This document shows, one piece after another, positions 52,656 through 62,780 of a stretch of 64,000 nucleotides of DNA. The notes beneath the pieces were generated by a model. The model made no database searches and was not told where the DNA came from. It saw nothing but the letters and a program-made list of their open reading frames with translations. Source of the DNA: Sphingobium cloacae (GTDB taxonomy: Bacteria > Pseudomonadota > Alphaproteobacteria > Sphingomonadales > Sphingomonadaceae); NCBI RefSeq assembly GCF_002355855.1, contig NZ_AP017657.1:62001-126000 (forward strand), read 5' to 3'. Each line of letters starts with the position of its first letter. Position 1 is the stretch's first letter. The position numbers and the translations under genes are program-made.

Positions 52656-54121
52656 TGGAACAGGTTCGCCGTCGCGGCTTGATCGGCCGTGTGCTTCGCT
52701 CGTCCGCTGCCTGGGCGGGAATATTGGCTATGGCCAATCTCGCGTGCACCGGGACCGCCCGGGCCGACGTCGCCTCCGAGATGAACAGCTTCTTTTCGGA
52801 CGTGGGCGGCGCGGCGAACGTCACCGGCCCATCGGCGTTTCAGGGTCAATCGGCGGGCTATTACTCGCTGGGTAATGTCTGGACCCGCTTCCCGCAGAAA
52901 AGCGTCCAGCCGTTCAATCTTCAGCTTCCGAGCGCGCGTGCGGGATGTGGAGGTATCGACCTCTTCAGTGGGAGCTTCTCCTTCATCAATGCCAGCGAGA
53001 TCATCGCGATGCTGAAGGCGACCGCCAACAATGCGCTCGGCTTTGCCTTCAAGCTCGCCATCGATTCTGTTTCGCCGGAGATCGGCAAGGTGATGGACGA
53101 GTTCAGCCAGAAGGCGCAGCTCCTCAATCAGATGAACATCTCGAGCTGCGAGACGGCGCAGGCGCTGGTCGGCGGAATCTGGCCGCAGATGGAGACCACG
53201 CGCGCGACGATCTGCGAAGCCGTCGGCAACAGCCAGGGCGTATTCTCGGACTGGGCGGCAGCCCGCCAGGGTTGCAACAACGGCAACAGGCGGGATTCGA
53301 CCATCGCGGGAAACACAGACGCGTCGATGAAAGACCAGCTGGTCGGAGAACCGCATAACTACACATGGGAGGCCCTTAAGAAATCGGCGAAGTTCGGCGC
53401 ATTCGACAAGACATTCTCCGAATATATCATGACGCTGGTGGGAACGGTCGTGACCACGCCGTCGACCGATCCGAGCGTGGGCGGGAAGGTCGTGATGTTC
53501 GGACCTGCCGAAGAAGCGGTCGTCACTGCGTTGCTCGATGGCACGGCCGACGCGCCGCCCGTCAAGATACTGAAGTGCAACGACGAGAATTGCTACGATG
53601 TGGGGGAGCAGACGCTCTCCGTCCCCGCTTCGTCCGCGCTGCGGCCGCGGATCGCCACGATGATCAGGTCGATGAGCGACAAGATCCGCTCCGATACTCC
53701 GCTGGACGCCGCCGAGAAGCAGCTCCTCAACCTCGCCACGGTTCCGATCTATAAGATCCTGGGAGTTCAGGCCTATGCGCATTATGCGTTGACGGAAGGC
53801 GAGATCGAGACGCTGTCCGAGATCGTCGCCGTCGACCTGCTTTCGGCGATGCTCGACAATATGCTCGACCGGGTCGAGCAGGCGAAGGTTCATTATCAGA
53901 CCTTCGATCAAGAGACCGCGACGCAGTGGAAACAGCAAATCGCGTCTACCCGGGCGAAATTCAGCCAACGGGACGTCCGGCTGAACAACAAGCTCCAGGT
54001 GACGATGCAGATCATCAACCGAAGCATTATGCTGGAATCGACGCTCCAGAATTCCATGACGCCCGGTATGGCGGCCGCGCTGAACTTTTCGCGCGGCCTC
54101 AACGCACAGGGTCTGAACTAG
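52655..54121 (+). CDS. traH: Conjugal transfer protein TraH
   Basis: 488 residues, start overlapping the traF stop by one base. Signal peptide ending GTARA-D, then DVASEMNSFFSDVGGAANVTGPSAF and RAGCGGIDLFSGSFSFINASEI, highly typical of TraH, a C-terminal helical/coiled region and a few Cys. Acts with TraF and TraU in pilus extension and retraction. Confidence 0.95.
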   Translation: MEQVRRRGLIGRVLRSSAAWAGILAMANLACTGTARADVASEMNSFFSDVGGAANVTGPSAFQGQSAGYYSLGNVWTRFPQKSVQPFNLQLPSARAGCGGIDLFSGSFSFINASEIIAMLKATANNALGFAFKLAIDSVSPEIGKVMDEFSQKAQLLNQMNISSCETAQALVGGIWPQMETTRATICEAVGNSQGVFSDWAAARQGCNNGNRRDSTIAGNTDASMKDQLVGEPHNYTWEALKKSAKFGAFDKTFSEYIMTLVGTVVTTPSTDPSVGGKVVMFGPAEEAVVTALLDGTADAPPVKILKCNDENCYDVGEQTLSVPASSALRPRIATMIRSMSDKIRSDTPLDAAEKQLLNLATVPIYKILGVQAYAHYALTEGEIETLSEIVAVDLLSAMLDNMLDRVEQAKVHYQTFDQETATQWKQQIASTRAKFSQRDVRLNNKLQVTMQIINRSIMLESTLQNSMTPGMAAALNFSRGLNAQGLN

Positions 54122-54137
54122 GCGCGGGGGCAGACCG

Positions 54138-56939
54138 ATGCTTGAGGTCTTCACGGTTGGTGGCGGCGAGTATCTCGTAAACATCTTCAACGCAGTCGCG
54201 GCGTGGTCGGGAGGCGGTGGCTATCGCTCGCTCATCCGCGTCGTCATGGTCATGGGCCTCATCTATTCGCTGCTCGTGGTGGCCTTCACGCTCAACTATA
54301 AGGCGTGGCTGAACTGGTTCCTGCAAGCGACGGCCATTTATCTTTGCCTGATGGTCCCGACGGTGGACATCAAGGTAACGGATCGCATCAACCCGGGCCT
54401 GACGCCATCGACGGTCGACAATGTACCGATGGGATTGGGGGTGCTTGCGAGCTTCACGACACAGGTGGGCGATTGGCTGACGCGGACGGCCGAGACCGTC
54501 TTCGTCATGCCGAGCGAGCTCAACTACTCGACGAACGGCATGGTGTATGGCGCGCGACTGTTCGATGCGACGCGCAACTTCATCATTCGCGATGCGGAGT
54601 TCTCGACCAACCTCGAAAACCATTTCAAGAACTGCCTGTTCGGCGATGTGATGCTTTATCAGAAGTCGCTGACCAATCTTGCGAAGGCGCCCGATCTCTG
54701 GGCTGCGGTCGGGCCGGGCTCGGAAGCCCGATCGCAGCAATGGCTTGAGCGACAAGGTGACGGAACGGTTAACAGCTTCATCATCACTTGCCGGCAGGCG
54801 TACCAGGCGCTCGACGCGCAATGGGGTCCAATGATCGAGGCCAACGCGCCTCTTTGGGGCAAGGAGGTCTATCCCAAGCTCAGCAACGCTCTGGCGGCGG
54901 ACAAGCTCAAACACGACGTTCCCATCGTCAGTGCGGCCTTCACGGGCACGAGCAACAACTTTGCTGAGGTGATGCGCCAGAACACAGCAATCAATGCTTT
55001 CATGCAGGCCCGAAATTCGATGTCCGGCGGGACGGGCGCCGCAGAGATCGACACCTTCGCGCAGACCCGTGCCGACATTCAGGCGCGCAACACCTATAAT
55101 TCGATCGCTCAGCAGGCGATGGCATGGGTTCCGATTTTGAACATCGTGCTGACGGTGGTCTTCTTCGCCATGTTCCCGGTCGTTTTCCCGCTCTTCCTGA
55201 TGCCTCAGACGGGCGTCTCGACGCTGAAGGGCTATGTGACAGGGTTCTTCTATCTCGCCGCATGGGGGCCGCTTTACGTCATCCTTCACATGATCTGCAT
55301 GACGCGGGCGACGTCGGCAGCGACAGGCGTCGCGGAAGGCGGCGTTACGCTCGCAAGCTATGCGGGGATCGGGGCGGTGAATGGCGAGACCGCCACGATC
55401 GCTGGCTTCATGCTTATGAGCGTGCCCTTTCTCGCGGCAGGCCTCGCGCGCGGCGCGATGTCGATTGCCGGGCATTCCATGTCCATGCTCGCGCCGGCGC
55501 AGAACGCTGCGGAAGCGGCGGCGCTGGAACAGACGACCGGCAACTATTCGTATGGCAACGTGAGCTGGGCGAATGCCACGTCGAACATGCGGCAGGCCGA
55601 TCAATGGTCGACGGCGCCCACCTATATGGGCGGCGGCGCCAGCTTCGGGTGGCGTCAGGACAATGGCGCCATGGTGACGGGGTTCGGCAACGGCCAGGAG
55701 GTATATGATACATCCGCGGCCATCTCGCGCCTTGGGTTCACGCCGACGATGACATCGGGATCGGTCGCTGAATGGCGCGAAATGGCCAGCGAGGCGCATC
55801 GCCAGGCGCGTGCCTATGAGAATGCCGCCAACGAGATTCTGACCGCGACCCATGCGAACCGCAGCACGTTCGGAAGCTCAACCGAGCATACGCGGGGTTG
55901 GGAATCGAGCAGCGGCAATCAGGCGAATGCCTCTGTAGAGCAGTTCGATCGGCGCACGGGCAGCAGTACCCAGGGCCTGGAAGAGCGATCGACGATTTCG
56001 CAAAGCGAGCGCGTTTCGGGGCGGCACGATCGCCAAGCGCAGATATCCGATCAGATCGGTGGAGCACTTTCGGCCGGCCTTGGCGGCCGCCGCGGTGGCG
56101 GCAACGGAGGCTCGGGTGGGCGCGGGCTGCCGGGGCTCGGAATCAATGTGTCCAAGTCGGGTAGCCAGATGGACACCATGAATTGGACGACGGACGATTC
56201 TCGGAGCAGTGAGAGCGGCAACACCTCGTCAAGCGGGGTTCGTGACGAGCATGCGAACGGTAGCGGCGCTTCGACGTCGGAAGGCACCTATGCTCGGAGC
56301 GGTGTCTTCGCCCGTGGCTCAAGGACGGATTCGTCGTCGGTCAGCACCGAAGATTCCCTGGCTCTGGCGAAATCCTATTCGGAAACCGCGCGACGGCTCG
56401 ATGAGCTGTCGCAGCAGCTCTCGCGCGACGCGAGCTATGCGGAGACGCATGGAATGCAATTGAGCGAGAACCTGAGTCAGGATCTCGCCCAATGGTATCG
56501 CCACCAGCAGGTCGCAAATCCGGGGCTCGACGCGCCGGAGCTCTGGGCGACCGACTTGACCGATCAGCAGCGAGCGGTTCGGCAGGAGATGATCACGCGC
56601 TGGATGGACGAAAAGCAGGCGTCGATCCGGTCCGAGATCGAGGGCAGGCTCCATGCGCCCGATCTCGTCGATGTGCACCATCCCTCCGTCGATAGCGCTG
56701 CCGACGTTCGGGCGGCCTACCAGCCTCGCGGGCTAGCCGGAGTGCCGGCCGGTCCCGGAGGCGGCCAGTCATCGACGGCAGCGGACATAATCGAAGAGGG
56801 CAGGGCGGATATCGACCTGACGCGTGAGGCTGCCCAATCCATGCGCGGTCAACGCATCCAAGGCGCGGTCGATGTTCAAAGCGAGGTAAACCGGGGCAGG
56901 GACCATGGCTTCTTCCATGATCCCAAGCTGCGAGAATGA
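54138..56939 (+). CDS. traG: Mating-pair stabilisation/entry-exclusion target protein TraG
   Basis: 933 residues. The N-terminal membrane part (to about 460) contains LEVFTVGGGEYLVNIFNAVA and several helices (VPILNIVLTVVFFAMFPVVFPL, GYVTGFFYLAAWGPLYVILH); a long Ser/Gly/Asn-rich periplasmic region follows (about 560-740), then a helical C-terminal segment (about 745-840). In F the TraG C-terminus is recognised by TraS in entry exclusion. Residues about 765-825 are clearly similar to the small secreted protein at 57288. Confidence 0.93.
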   Translation: MLEVFTVGGGEYLVNIFNAVAAWSGGGGYRSLIRVVMVMGLIYSLLVVAFTLNYKAWLNWFLQATAIYLCLMVPTVDIKVTDRINPGLTPSTVDNVPMGLGVLASFTTQVGDWLTRTAETVFVMPSELNYSTNGMVYGARLFDATRNFIIRDAEFSTNLENHFKNCLFGDVMLYQKSLTNLAKAPDLWAAVGPGSEARSQQWLERQGDGTVNSFIITCRQAYQALDAQWGPMIEANAPLWGKEVYPKLSNALAADKLKHDVPIVSAAFTGTSNNFAEVMRQNTAINAFMQARNSMSGGTGAAEIDTFAQTRADIQARNTYNSIAQQAMAWVPILNIVLTVVFFAMFPVVFPLFLMPQTGVSTLKGYVTGFFYLAAWGPLYVILHMICMTRATSAATGVAEGGVTLASYAGIGAVNGETATIAGFMLMSVPFLAAGLARGAMSIAGHSMSMLAPAQNAAEAAALEQTTGNYSYGNVSWANATSNMRQADQWSTAPTYMGGGASFGWRQDNGAMVTGFGNGQEVYDTSAAISRLGFTPTMTSGSVAEWREMASEAHRQARAYENAANEILTATHANRSTFGSSTEHTRGWESSSGNQANASVEQFDRRTGSSTQGLEERSTISQSERVSGRHDRQAQISDQIGGALSAGLGGRRGGGNGGSGGRGLPGLGINVSKSGSQMDTMNWTTDDSRSSESGNTSSSGVRDEHANGSGASTSEGTYARSGVFARGSRTDSSSVSTEDSLALAKSYSETARRLDELSQQLSRDASYAETHGMQLSENLSQDLAQWYRHQQVANPGLDAPELWATDLTDQQRAVRQEMITRWMDEKQASIRSEIEGRLHAPDLVDVHHPSVDSAADVRAAYQPRGLAGVPAGPGGGQSSTAADIIEEGRADIDLTREAAQSMRGQRIQGAVDVQSEVNRGRDHGFFHDPKLRE

Positions 56940-56945
56940 GGAGCT

Positions 56946-57152
56946 TTAGACGAACAGGACGAAATAGCCGACGCAGCCAGCCATGAGCAGATAGGCCAAT
57001 GCATAGCCGATGCGACCGCCGAGCGTAGGATTGCCATCGTGATCGACAGCCGTCCCTATTTCGCAATATTCCTCGTCAACATGCGTGCAGACCGGCGTGC
57101 CCGAAGCCTTGGTCCTATTATAGGTTTCGATGTCGAATTTCACGGTTCGCAT
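56946..57152 (-). CDS. Small single-helix membrane protein opposite traG end
   Basis: 68 residues with GGGAG six bases before the ATG. A cytosolic-looking head (VKFDIETYNRTKASGTPVC) with two Cys (CTHVDEEYC), then a membrane helix (IGYALAYLLMAGCVGYFVLFV). Minus strand, between traG and the TraG-like secreted gene. Size and location resemble entry-exclusion or surface-exclusion genes, but no family was recognised. Confidence 0.6.
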   Translation of the reverse strand: MRTVKFDIETYNRTKASGTPVCTHVDEEYCEIGTAVDHDGNPTLGGRIGYALAYLLMAGCVGYFVLFV

Positions 57153-57287
57153 GGTGAACTCCCAGGAAGTTCACTAGCATGTTCAATCTTTGTTCACAAG
57201 GGGCGGCACTGTCCGAACGGCCATACGGCGCGCCGCTTTGCCCGATTAGGAATGGTCAAACGCAAGGTTGCGCGGAGGGGGTTCGAG

Positions 57288-57716
57288 ATGAAATGGATGG
57301 CAGTTGTCATTGCCGGTAGCGCCCTCCTGGCCCAAGGTGGCCTTGCGACGGCAAAGGAGAGTGCGCTGCCACCACGGGAGTGCGCCGCCAAGGCACAGGC
57401 GGCGGCGATGAAACTCCGGGATATGGCCTCTGCGATCGAAGCGGAGGCTGCTTATGCCGAGCGGCACGGCGGGGCGTTTTCGCCCGAGCTCACCCAGGAA
57501 TTCGTTCAATGGTATCGCGCGCAGAGCGCGAAAGCCGGAAGCGAATTGCCGGATCTGGGAAAGACGGATCTCACAGTTGATGAGGCTCGGGCGCGGCAAG
57601 CGGCGGTTGACCGCTTTCAGCGGGAGAGAAGCGACCGCCAAAATGCCATGGTTGCCGCGATCCATCGCGAGGCTGCGAGGGGATGTCCGGTGCTTGATCG
57701 CCCCGCGTCAAGATAG
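57288..57716 (+). CDS. Secreted TraG-C-terminus-like protein (candidate exclusion or TraG modulator)
   Basis: 142 residues from an ATG with GGAGG seven bases upstream. Signal peptide MKWMAVVIAGSALLAQGGLA, then a helical domain with one Cys near each end (Cys32, Cys133) that could form a disulfide. Residues 55-77 align without gaps to TraG 766-788 (12 of 23 identical, including YAE..HG and QWYR), and the similarity continues to the shared TDLT (93-96). No membrane domain of TraG is included. The gene lies 350 bases after traG with its own ribosome site. Function is inferred from the homology only. Confidence 0.75.
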   Translation: MKWMAVVIAGSALLAQGGLATAKESALPPRECAAKAQAAAMKLRDMASAIEAEAAYAERHGGAFSPELTQEFVQWYRAQSAKAGSELPDLGKTDLTVDEARARQAAVDRFQRERSDRQNAMVAAIHREAARGCPVLDRPASR

Positions 57717-57762
57717 CAGGGATCGTGGACCAAGCGGCCGATCTCAGTGCTGCAGCTCGTGT

Positions 57763-58149
57763 TCAGGCCCCGCTTTGCGTCTTCGCAGGGTCAACCCAGG
57801 CGAGTGCCTCGGCGCGCTGATCGGGCTCGAACACGCGGTAGCTGATGAACGGGAGAATTGCGCTTTCAAGGCGGCTGGCCAAGCGAATCCAGGCCTGATC
57901 TGCAACGATGGCAACGCGTCCGAAGCGGTTGAGCTTCCCGAAGAGGGGCATTGCCCGGGCGGTGTAAGCGGGCAAGCCCGACAATTCGATGCCGTCGATC
58001 GTCCGCGTCTCAACGAACATATGCACCTTTTCGTGTCGCGCCATCGCGCTGTCCAATCGGGTCATGATCGCGTCAAGATCCGAGCCGGTGATCTTGCCTG
58101 AGACTGCGAGGGCGAGCACGTCGTCCGAACTGTCGATAAACTCGTGCAT
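57763..58149 (-). CDS. SpoIIAA-like (STAS-related) protein
   Basis: 128 residues. Begins VLALAVSGKITGSDLDAIMTRLD and has a central FGRVAIVADQAWIRLASRLESAI; the strand-helix pattern and FVETRTIDGIEL match the SpoIIAA-like/DUF3478 family of small stress-related proteins. Same strand as, and upstream in order of, nothing obvious; it ends beside the TraG-like gene. Exact role unknown. Confidence 0.75.
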   Translation of the reverse strand: MHEFIDSSDDVLALAVSGKITGSDLDAIMTRLDSAMARHEKVHMFVETRTIDGIELSGLPAYTARAMPLFGKLNRFGRVAIVADQAWIRLASRLESAILPFISYRVFEPDQRAEALAWVDPAKTQSGA

Positions 58150-58274
58150 TCTGATCTCCTGCCAGCACCATCCTACGAAATTTCTCGACCGAAGCTACCC
58201 TGATTCCGGTCCGGTCAGAAATGGGAGATAGTCGATGTAGCAGGCCCGCTTGCATTCGAGAGATGTGCGAGCAA

Positions 58275-58301
58275 GGGCGGGAAGGCCATGCCCTCCCGCC
58301 C
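58275..58301 (-). terminator. groEL terminator hairpin
   Basis: GGGCGGGAAGG / CCCTCCCGCCC, an 11-bp stem with one G-T type pair and a 5-base loop, just after the groEL stop on the transcribed strand, followed by a weak T-rich start (TTGC). Confidence 0.6.
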
Positions 58302-58307
58302 AGGAGG

Positions 58308-59933
<1,626 letters not shown>

Positions 59934-59983
59934 TTAACTCCTTTCCTTGTTCCTTCCTGAATGCTTGAGGAATGGCGGTCCTG

Positions 59984-60298
59984 CTAGGCCGCCTGCTTGA
60001 GCGGGACGACATTGTCGATCACGCCGAGGATGTCGCTTTCCTTCATGATGAGCAGGTCCTCGCCGTCGATCTTGACCTCGGTCCCCGACCATTTGCCGAA
60101 AAGGACCCGGTCGCCGGCTTTCACGGCGAGTTCGATGAGATTGCCGTTGTCATCGCGCGCGCCGGGACCGACGGCGACGACTTCGCCTTCCTGCGGCTTT
60201 TCCTTGGCGGTGTCGGGGATGATGATGCCGCCCGAGGTTTTTTCCTCGGCTTCAATGCGGCGGACGACCACACGGTCGTGCAAGGGGCGGAAATGCAT
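59984..60298 (-). CDS. groS: Co-chaperonin GroES (10 kDa)
   Basis: 104 residues from [14 protein letters not shown]; an overlapping out-of-frame ATG four bases before it (ATGCATGC) is not used. Contains the mobile loop [18 protein letters not shown] and VVAVGPG. GGAGG lies ten bases upstream. First gene of groES-groEL; CIRCE is 114 bases upstream. Confidence 0.97.
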   Translation of the reverse strand: MHFRPLHDRVVVRRIEAEEKTSGGIIIPDTAKEKPQEGEVVAVGPGARDDNGNLIELAVKAGDRVLFGKWSGTEVKIDGEDLLIMKESDILGVIDNVVPLKQAA

Positions 60299-60411
60299 GC
60301 ATAACCTCCGGATGCAAAACAATATGTGATGGCCCTCTCGTTCATCTGAACGACAGGCTTTCCGAAGCTAGGAAAGGAGATTTTTCCGTTCAAGGGGTGC
60401 AACGAAAAATA

Positions 60412-60438
60412 TTGGCACTCTGCGCGAGTGAGTGCCAA
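60412..60438. promoter_or_regulatory. CIRCE operator (HrcA-binding)
   Basis: TTGGCACTC-N9-GAGTGCCAA, perfect 9-bp arms with the 9-base spacer that defines CIRCE. It lies upstream of groES (minus strand) and could also affect the plus-strand genes at 60571. HrcA repression is the expected regulation; hrcA is not in the window. Confidence 0.9.
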
Positions 60439-60570
60439 TTGCCCTGATTTCAGTGCCTTGGTCATCGCGAATGCCCTCTTGACGCGACTCACGCGCGCAC
60501 CAAGATTTGCAGCGGTGGACGTGGCGCCACGAACAACAATGGAGCGACGAGAAGGAAAGGAGGCACAGCA

Positions 60571-60807
60571 ATGTCGCAACCATTTTCCCGTTTTCTTCAT
60601 CCCTTTGAAGTTGCCCGGCATCCGAGCCTGGAACCGGAAGTGAAGCGCGCAATTCTGGCGTCCTGGGCGTCCGACAGGTCCGCGGTCAGAAACCAGCCTG
60701 GCTTGCGCAAGCCCCCTGGAGCAAGGCGTCCCATCCCAGTCGACGAAATTCTTGCGGCGATGCACACGCTTGATCAGGGCCATGAGCGGCCGCAGCCGTC
60801 GCCGTGA
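60571..60807 (+). CDS. Small conserved protein of the heat-shock locus
   Basis: 78 residues: FSRFLHPFEVARHPSLEPEVKRAILASWASDRSAV, a block seen in many small alphaproteobacterial proteins (P-x-E-V-x-x…EKRAILASWASD), and PIPVDEILAAMHTLD at the end. Overlaps the Usg gene by four bases (GTGA) and is divergent from groES. Function unknown. Confidence 0.75.
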   Translation: MSQPFSRFLHPFEVARHPSLEPEVKRAILASWASDRSAVRNQPGLRKPPGARRPIPVDEILAAMHTLDQGHERPQPSP

Positions 60808-61073
60808 TCGACCGGGGATTTATTGCGCAGCTGCGCGGCTATGGCCTGACGACTGCGGAAATCCACTATTATCGTCCGGACGCGCCTTCGCTTCTCCAGC
60901 TATTCGTCTGGCAGGAATATGATCTCGCTCCAGACTTTCCCGTGCTGTTCGATTTTCTCGACCACTGGCGTCGCGAGATCGAGGCGGCGCTCCATTCTGT
61001 GCGCATAGCCCATGAAGGGCTGATACGCCCTACGGAATGGAACGCCGTCGACGGCGTGATTTCGATTCAGTGA
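60804..61073 (+). CDS. usg: Usg family protein
   Basis: 89 residues from GTG at 60804. LRGYGLTTAEIHYYRPDAPSLLQLF and VWQEYDLAPDFPVLFDFLDHWRREIEAALHSV are the signature of the Usg family of small alphaproteobacterial proteins, once linked by name to tryptophan biosynthesis but without a proven function. Often found beside stress genes on plasmids. Confidence 0.88.
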   Translation: MIDRGFIAQLRGYGLTTAEIHYYRPDAPSLLQLFVWQEYDLAPDFPVLFDFLDHWRREIEAALHSVRIAHEGLIRPTEWNAVDGVISIQ

Positions 61074-61093
61074 ATCAAGGGGTGTTCAAGCGG

Positions 61094-61453
61094 ATGCGAC
61101 GCGGCCGCAAGGATGGTGCGCGCGTGCGCCTGCCGTTCGACGATATCATGGAGTTCGCGATCGCGTTGCTATCCATCAGTCCGCAGGAGCTCGAGGCGCT
61201 GCGCTGGACTTTTGCCGATCGTAAGCGGCTGCTCGATCATCTGCTTGCATCGGGCCGAGCCGCACAGGGTGTCGATCCCGAACGGTTGGGCATGCTACCG
61301 ATCGAGATTAGCATTCCCAGAGACGATCTGACGAAGATGCAGCAATTCGCCGTTCGCGAACTTCCAAAGGCCGCGAGCAAAGCAGCAGTGATCGACCGTG
61401 TTCTCACCGCCCTCGACCTGGCAGCGCACCGCCAGGACCGTGAAGCCAGGTGA
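61094..61453 (+). CDS. Hypothetical protein
   Basis: 119 residues if started at ATG 61094; GTG 61082 and an upstream start at 61037 that overlaps usg are alternatives. Basic N-terminus (MRRGRKDGARVRLPFDD), then helical segments (IMEFAIALLSISPQELEALRWTFADRKRLLDHLL, ASKAAVIDRVLTALDLAAH). No recognised family. Probably cotranscribed with the two genes before it. Confidence 0.5.
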   Translation: MRRGRKDGARVRLPFDDIMEFAIALLSISPQELEALRWTFADRKRLLDHLLASGRAAQGVDPERLGMLPIEISIPRDDLTKMQQFAVRELPKAASKAAVIDRVLTALDLAAHRQDREAR

Positions 61454-61576
61454 CGGTCTGGTAACCAGACCCGTTTCCGCCCGCTAATCGAGAAATTGGC
61501 TCATGGTGCTTCCTGAAATTCCGGGGCAGGAGCTTCGGAGCGCCGGTGGCCGGGAGCAGAGCGCCCCCGGCCTATC

Positions 61577-62095
61577 TCATGACGCCGCACCGCCATTGAT
61601 CGGAATTCGGCGCACACTCTCGTCGGGCTTATCGGAGCGTGGCACTGTCACAGTCAGGACGCCGTTCTTGAACGTTGCGCTCGCCCTGTCGTGTTCGACA
61701 CCGTTCGGAAGGCTGATCCGACGTTCGAAGCGGCCATAGCTTCGTTCAGAATAGCCGCGGTCCTTGTCCTCGACCTCGGCCTTCTTCTCGCCGCGAAGAG
61801 TGAGCGCGCCGTCCTCGACCAGCACCTCCACATTCTTCTCATCCAGGCCGGGAAGTTCGGCCGTTACACGGATTTCCTTGTCCGTCTCGCCGAGCTCTAG
61901 GTGAGGCCAGCCGGCGCGCCGATCAAACCCGGCAAAGGCGGGCATGTTGAAGCCACGCAAGACGTCGTCGAAGAGACGGTTCACCTCGCGGTGAAGCGAT
62001 TGCAGCGGATGAGTGTCCCGGTCCTGTTCGGCGCTGACCGAGACAGGCAGCCGGTTTTCCTGCCGGCTCCAGGGAATGAGATCACGAAAAGCCAT
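61577..62095 (-). CDS. Small heat-shock protein Hsp20 (copy 2)
   Basis: 172 residues from the ATG nine bases after AAGGAG; an earlier ATG directly at the site is too close. Alpha-crystallin domain at about 58-160: LELGETDKEIRVTAELPGLDEKNVEVLVEDGALTLRGEKK and ATFKNGVLTVTVPR (the A-x-x-x-n-GVL signature). Class related to heat-shock proteins of the HspC4/Hsp20 type. Downstream partner of the hsp20 at 62200 on the same transcript. Confidence 0.95.
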   Translation of the reverse strand: MAFRDLIPWSRQENRLPVSVSAEQDRDTHPLQSLHREVNRLFDDVLRGFNMPAFAGFDRRAGWPHLELGETDKEIRVTAELPGLDEKNVEVLVEDGALTLRGEKKAEVEDKDRGYSERSYGRFERRISLPNGVEHDRASATFKNGVLTVTVPRSDKPDESVRRIPINGGAAS

Positions 62096-62141
62096 GATAA
62101 GCATCTCCTTTCTGGCTGGATCCTGTCGATACCTGCCGGCA

Positions 62142-62187
62142 CCTGCCGGCCGCCGCTGGCGGGAGGGACGAAAGCGGCGCCGGCAGG
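62142..62187. other. Long GC-rich hairpin between the two hsp20 genes
   Basis: CCTGCCGGCCGCCGCT (62142-62157) pairs with AGCGGCGCCGGCAGG (62173-62187), one base bulged, with a 15-base loop. It could attenuate or protect the transcript between the two hsp20 genes, or be a REP-like unit. Confidence 0.45.
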
Positions 62188-62199
62188 CCGGCGGCGGGA

Positions 62200-62673
62200 T
62201 CAGGCAACTTCGCTCGCCTTCTCCTTCGCCTCGCCGATTTGGCGACCGTCCGGGGCTCCGCCGCCGATTTCGATTCGGCGCGGCTTCATTGCTTCAGGAA
62301 CGACACGCCGGAGTTCGATCGAGAGCAGTCCATGTTCGAAGCTCGCCGCTCCGACCTCGATGAAGTCGGCAAGCTGGAAGCGTCGCTCGAACGATCGAGA
62401 CGCGATGCCTCGGTGGAGATACTCTCCCTTGTCCGCATCATCGGCGCGCTTGCCGGTCACGGTGAGCTGGTTCTGCTGCGCCACGATCTCGATGTCGTCG
62501 GGTCTGAACCCTGCGATCGCCAAGGTGATGCGGAAGCTGTCATCGCCAAGCTTCACAATATCGAAGAGCGGATAGCCGTCGTCCTCGCGTGCTCCCGCCT
62601 CAAGCAGGTTGAAAAGACGGTCAAAGCCGACCGTTGATCGCCTGTACGGCGTAAAGTCGAAGTTGGTTCTCAT
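62200..62673 (-). CDS. Small heat-shock protein Hsp20/IbpA-like (copy 1)
   Basis: 157 residues from MRTNFDFTPYRRSTVGFDRL, with GGAGG nine bases upstream inside an RNA hairpin. Alpha-crystallin domain with YPLFDIVKLGDDSFRITLAIAGF, QNQLTVTGKR, GEYLHRGIASRSFERRFQLAD and ASFEHGLLSIELRR, typical of IbpA-type class A small heat-shock proteins of alphaproteobacteria. First gene of a two-hsp20 operon, with a ROSE-like leader. Confidence 0.95.
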   Translation of the reverse strand: MRTNFDFTPYRRSTVGFDRLFNLLEAGAREDDGYPLFDIVKLGDDSFRITLAIAGFRPDDIEIVAQQNQLTVTGKRADDADKGEYLHRGIASRSFERRFQLADFIEVGAASFEHGLLSIELRRVVPEAMKPRRIEIGGGAPDGRQIGEAKEKASEVA

Positions 62674-62762
62674 TTCCAAATCCTCCAACGAAGCAATTTG
62701 GGCATGAGAAGCGTCGGTATGCGAGAGCCGACGCCCTCTATGTCCATCCGGACCCGGATGGC
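62674..62762 (-). ncRNA. ROSE-like RNA thermometer in the hsp20 leader
   Basis: On the transcribed (minus) strand three hairpins follow one another: CCATCCG/CGGATGG (62744-62761), GCGTCGG/CCGACGC (62711-62734) and CAAATTGCT…GGAGGATTTG (62676-62701), the last one enclosing the ribosome-binding GGAGG of the hsp20 gene. A final hairpin in which UUGCU pairs with the GGAGGA site is the defining feature of ROSE thermometers, which melt on heating. Inferred from sequence only. Confidence 0.7.
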
Positions 62763-62780
62763 GTCCGGTATTGCAGAGCT

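Noticed and set aside
52472-54190. 572-codon minus-strand frame under traH
   Set aside because: Antisense to traH; no recognisable motif or suitable start.
54099-55853. 584-codon minus-strand frame under traG
   Set aside because: Antisense to traG; composition is Arg/His-rich without domains.
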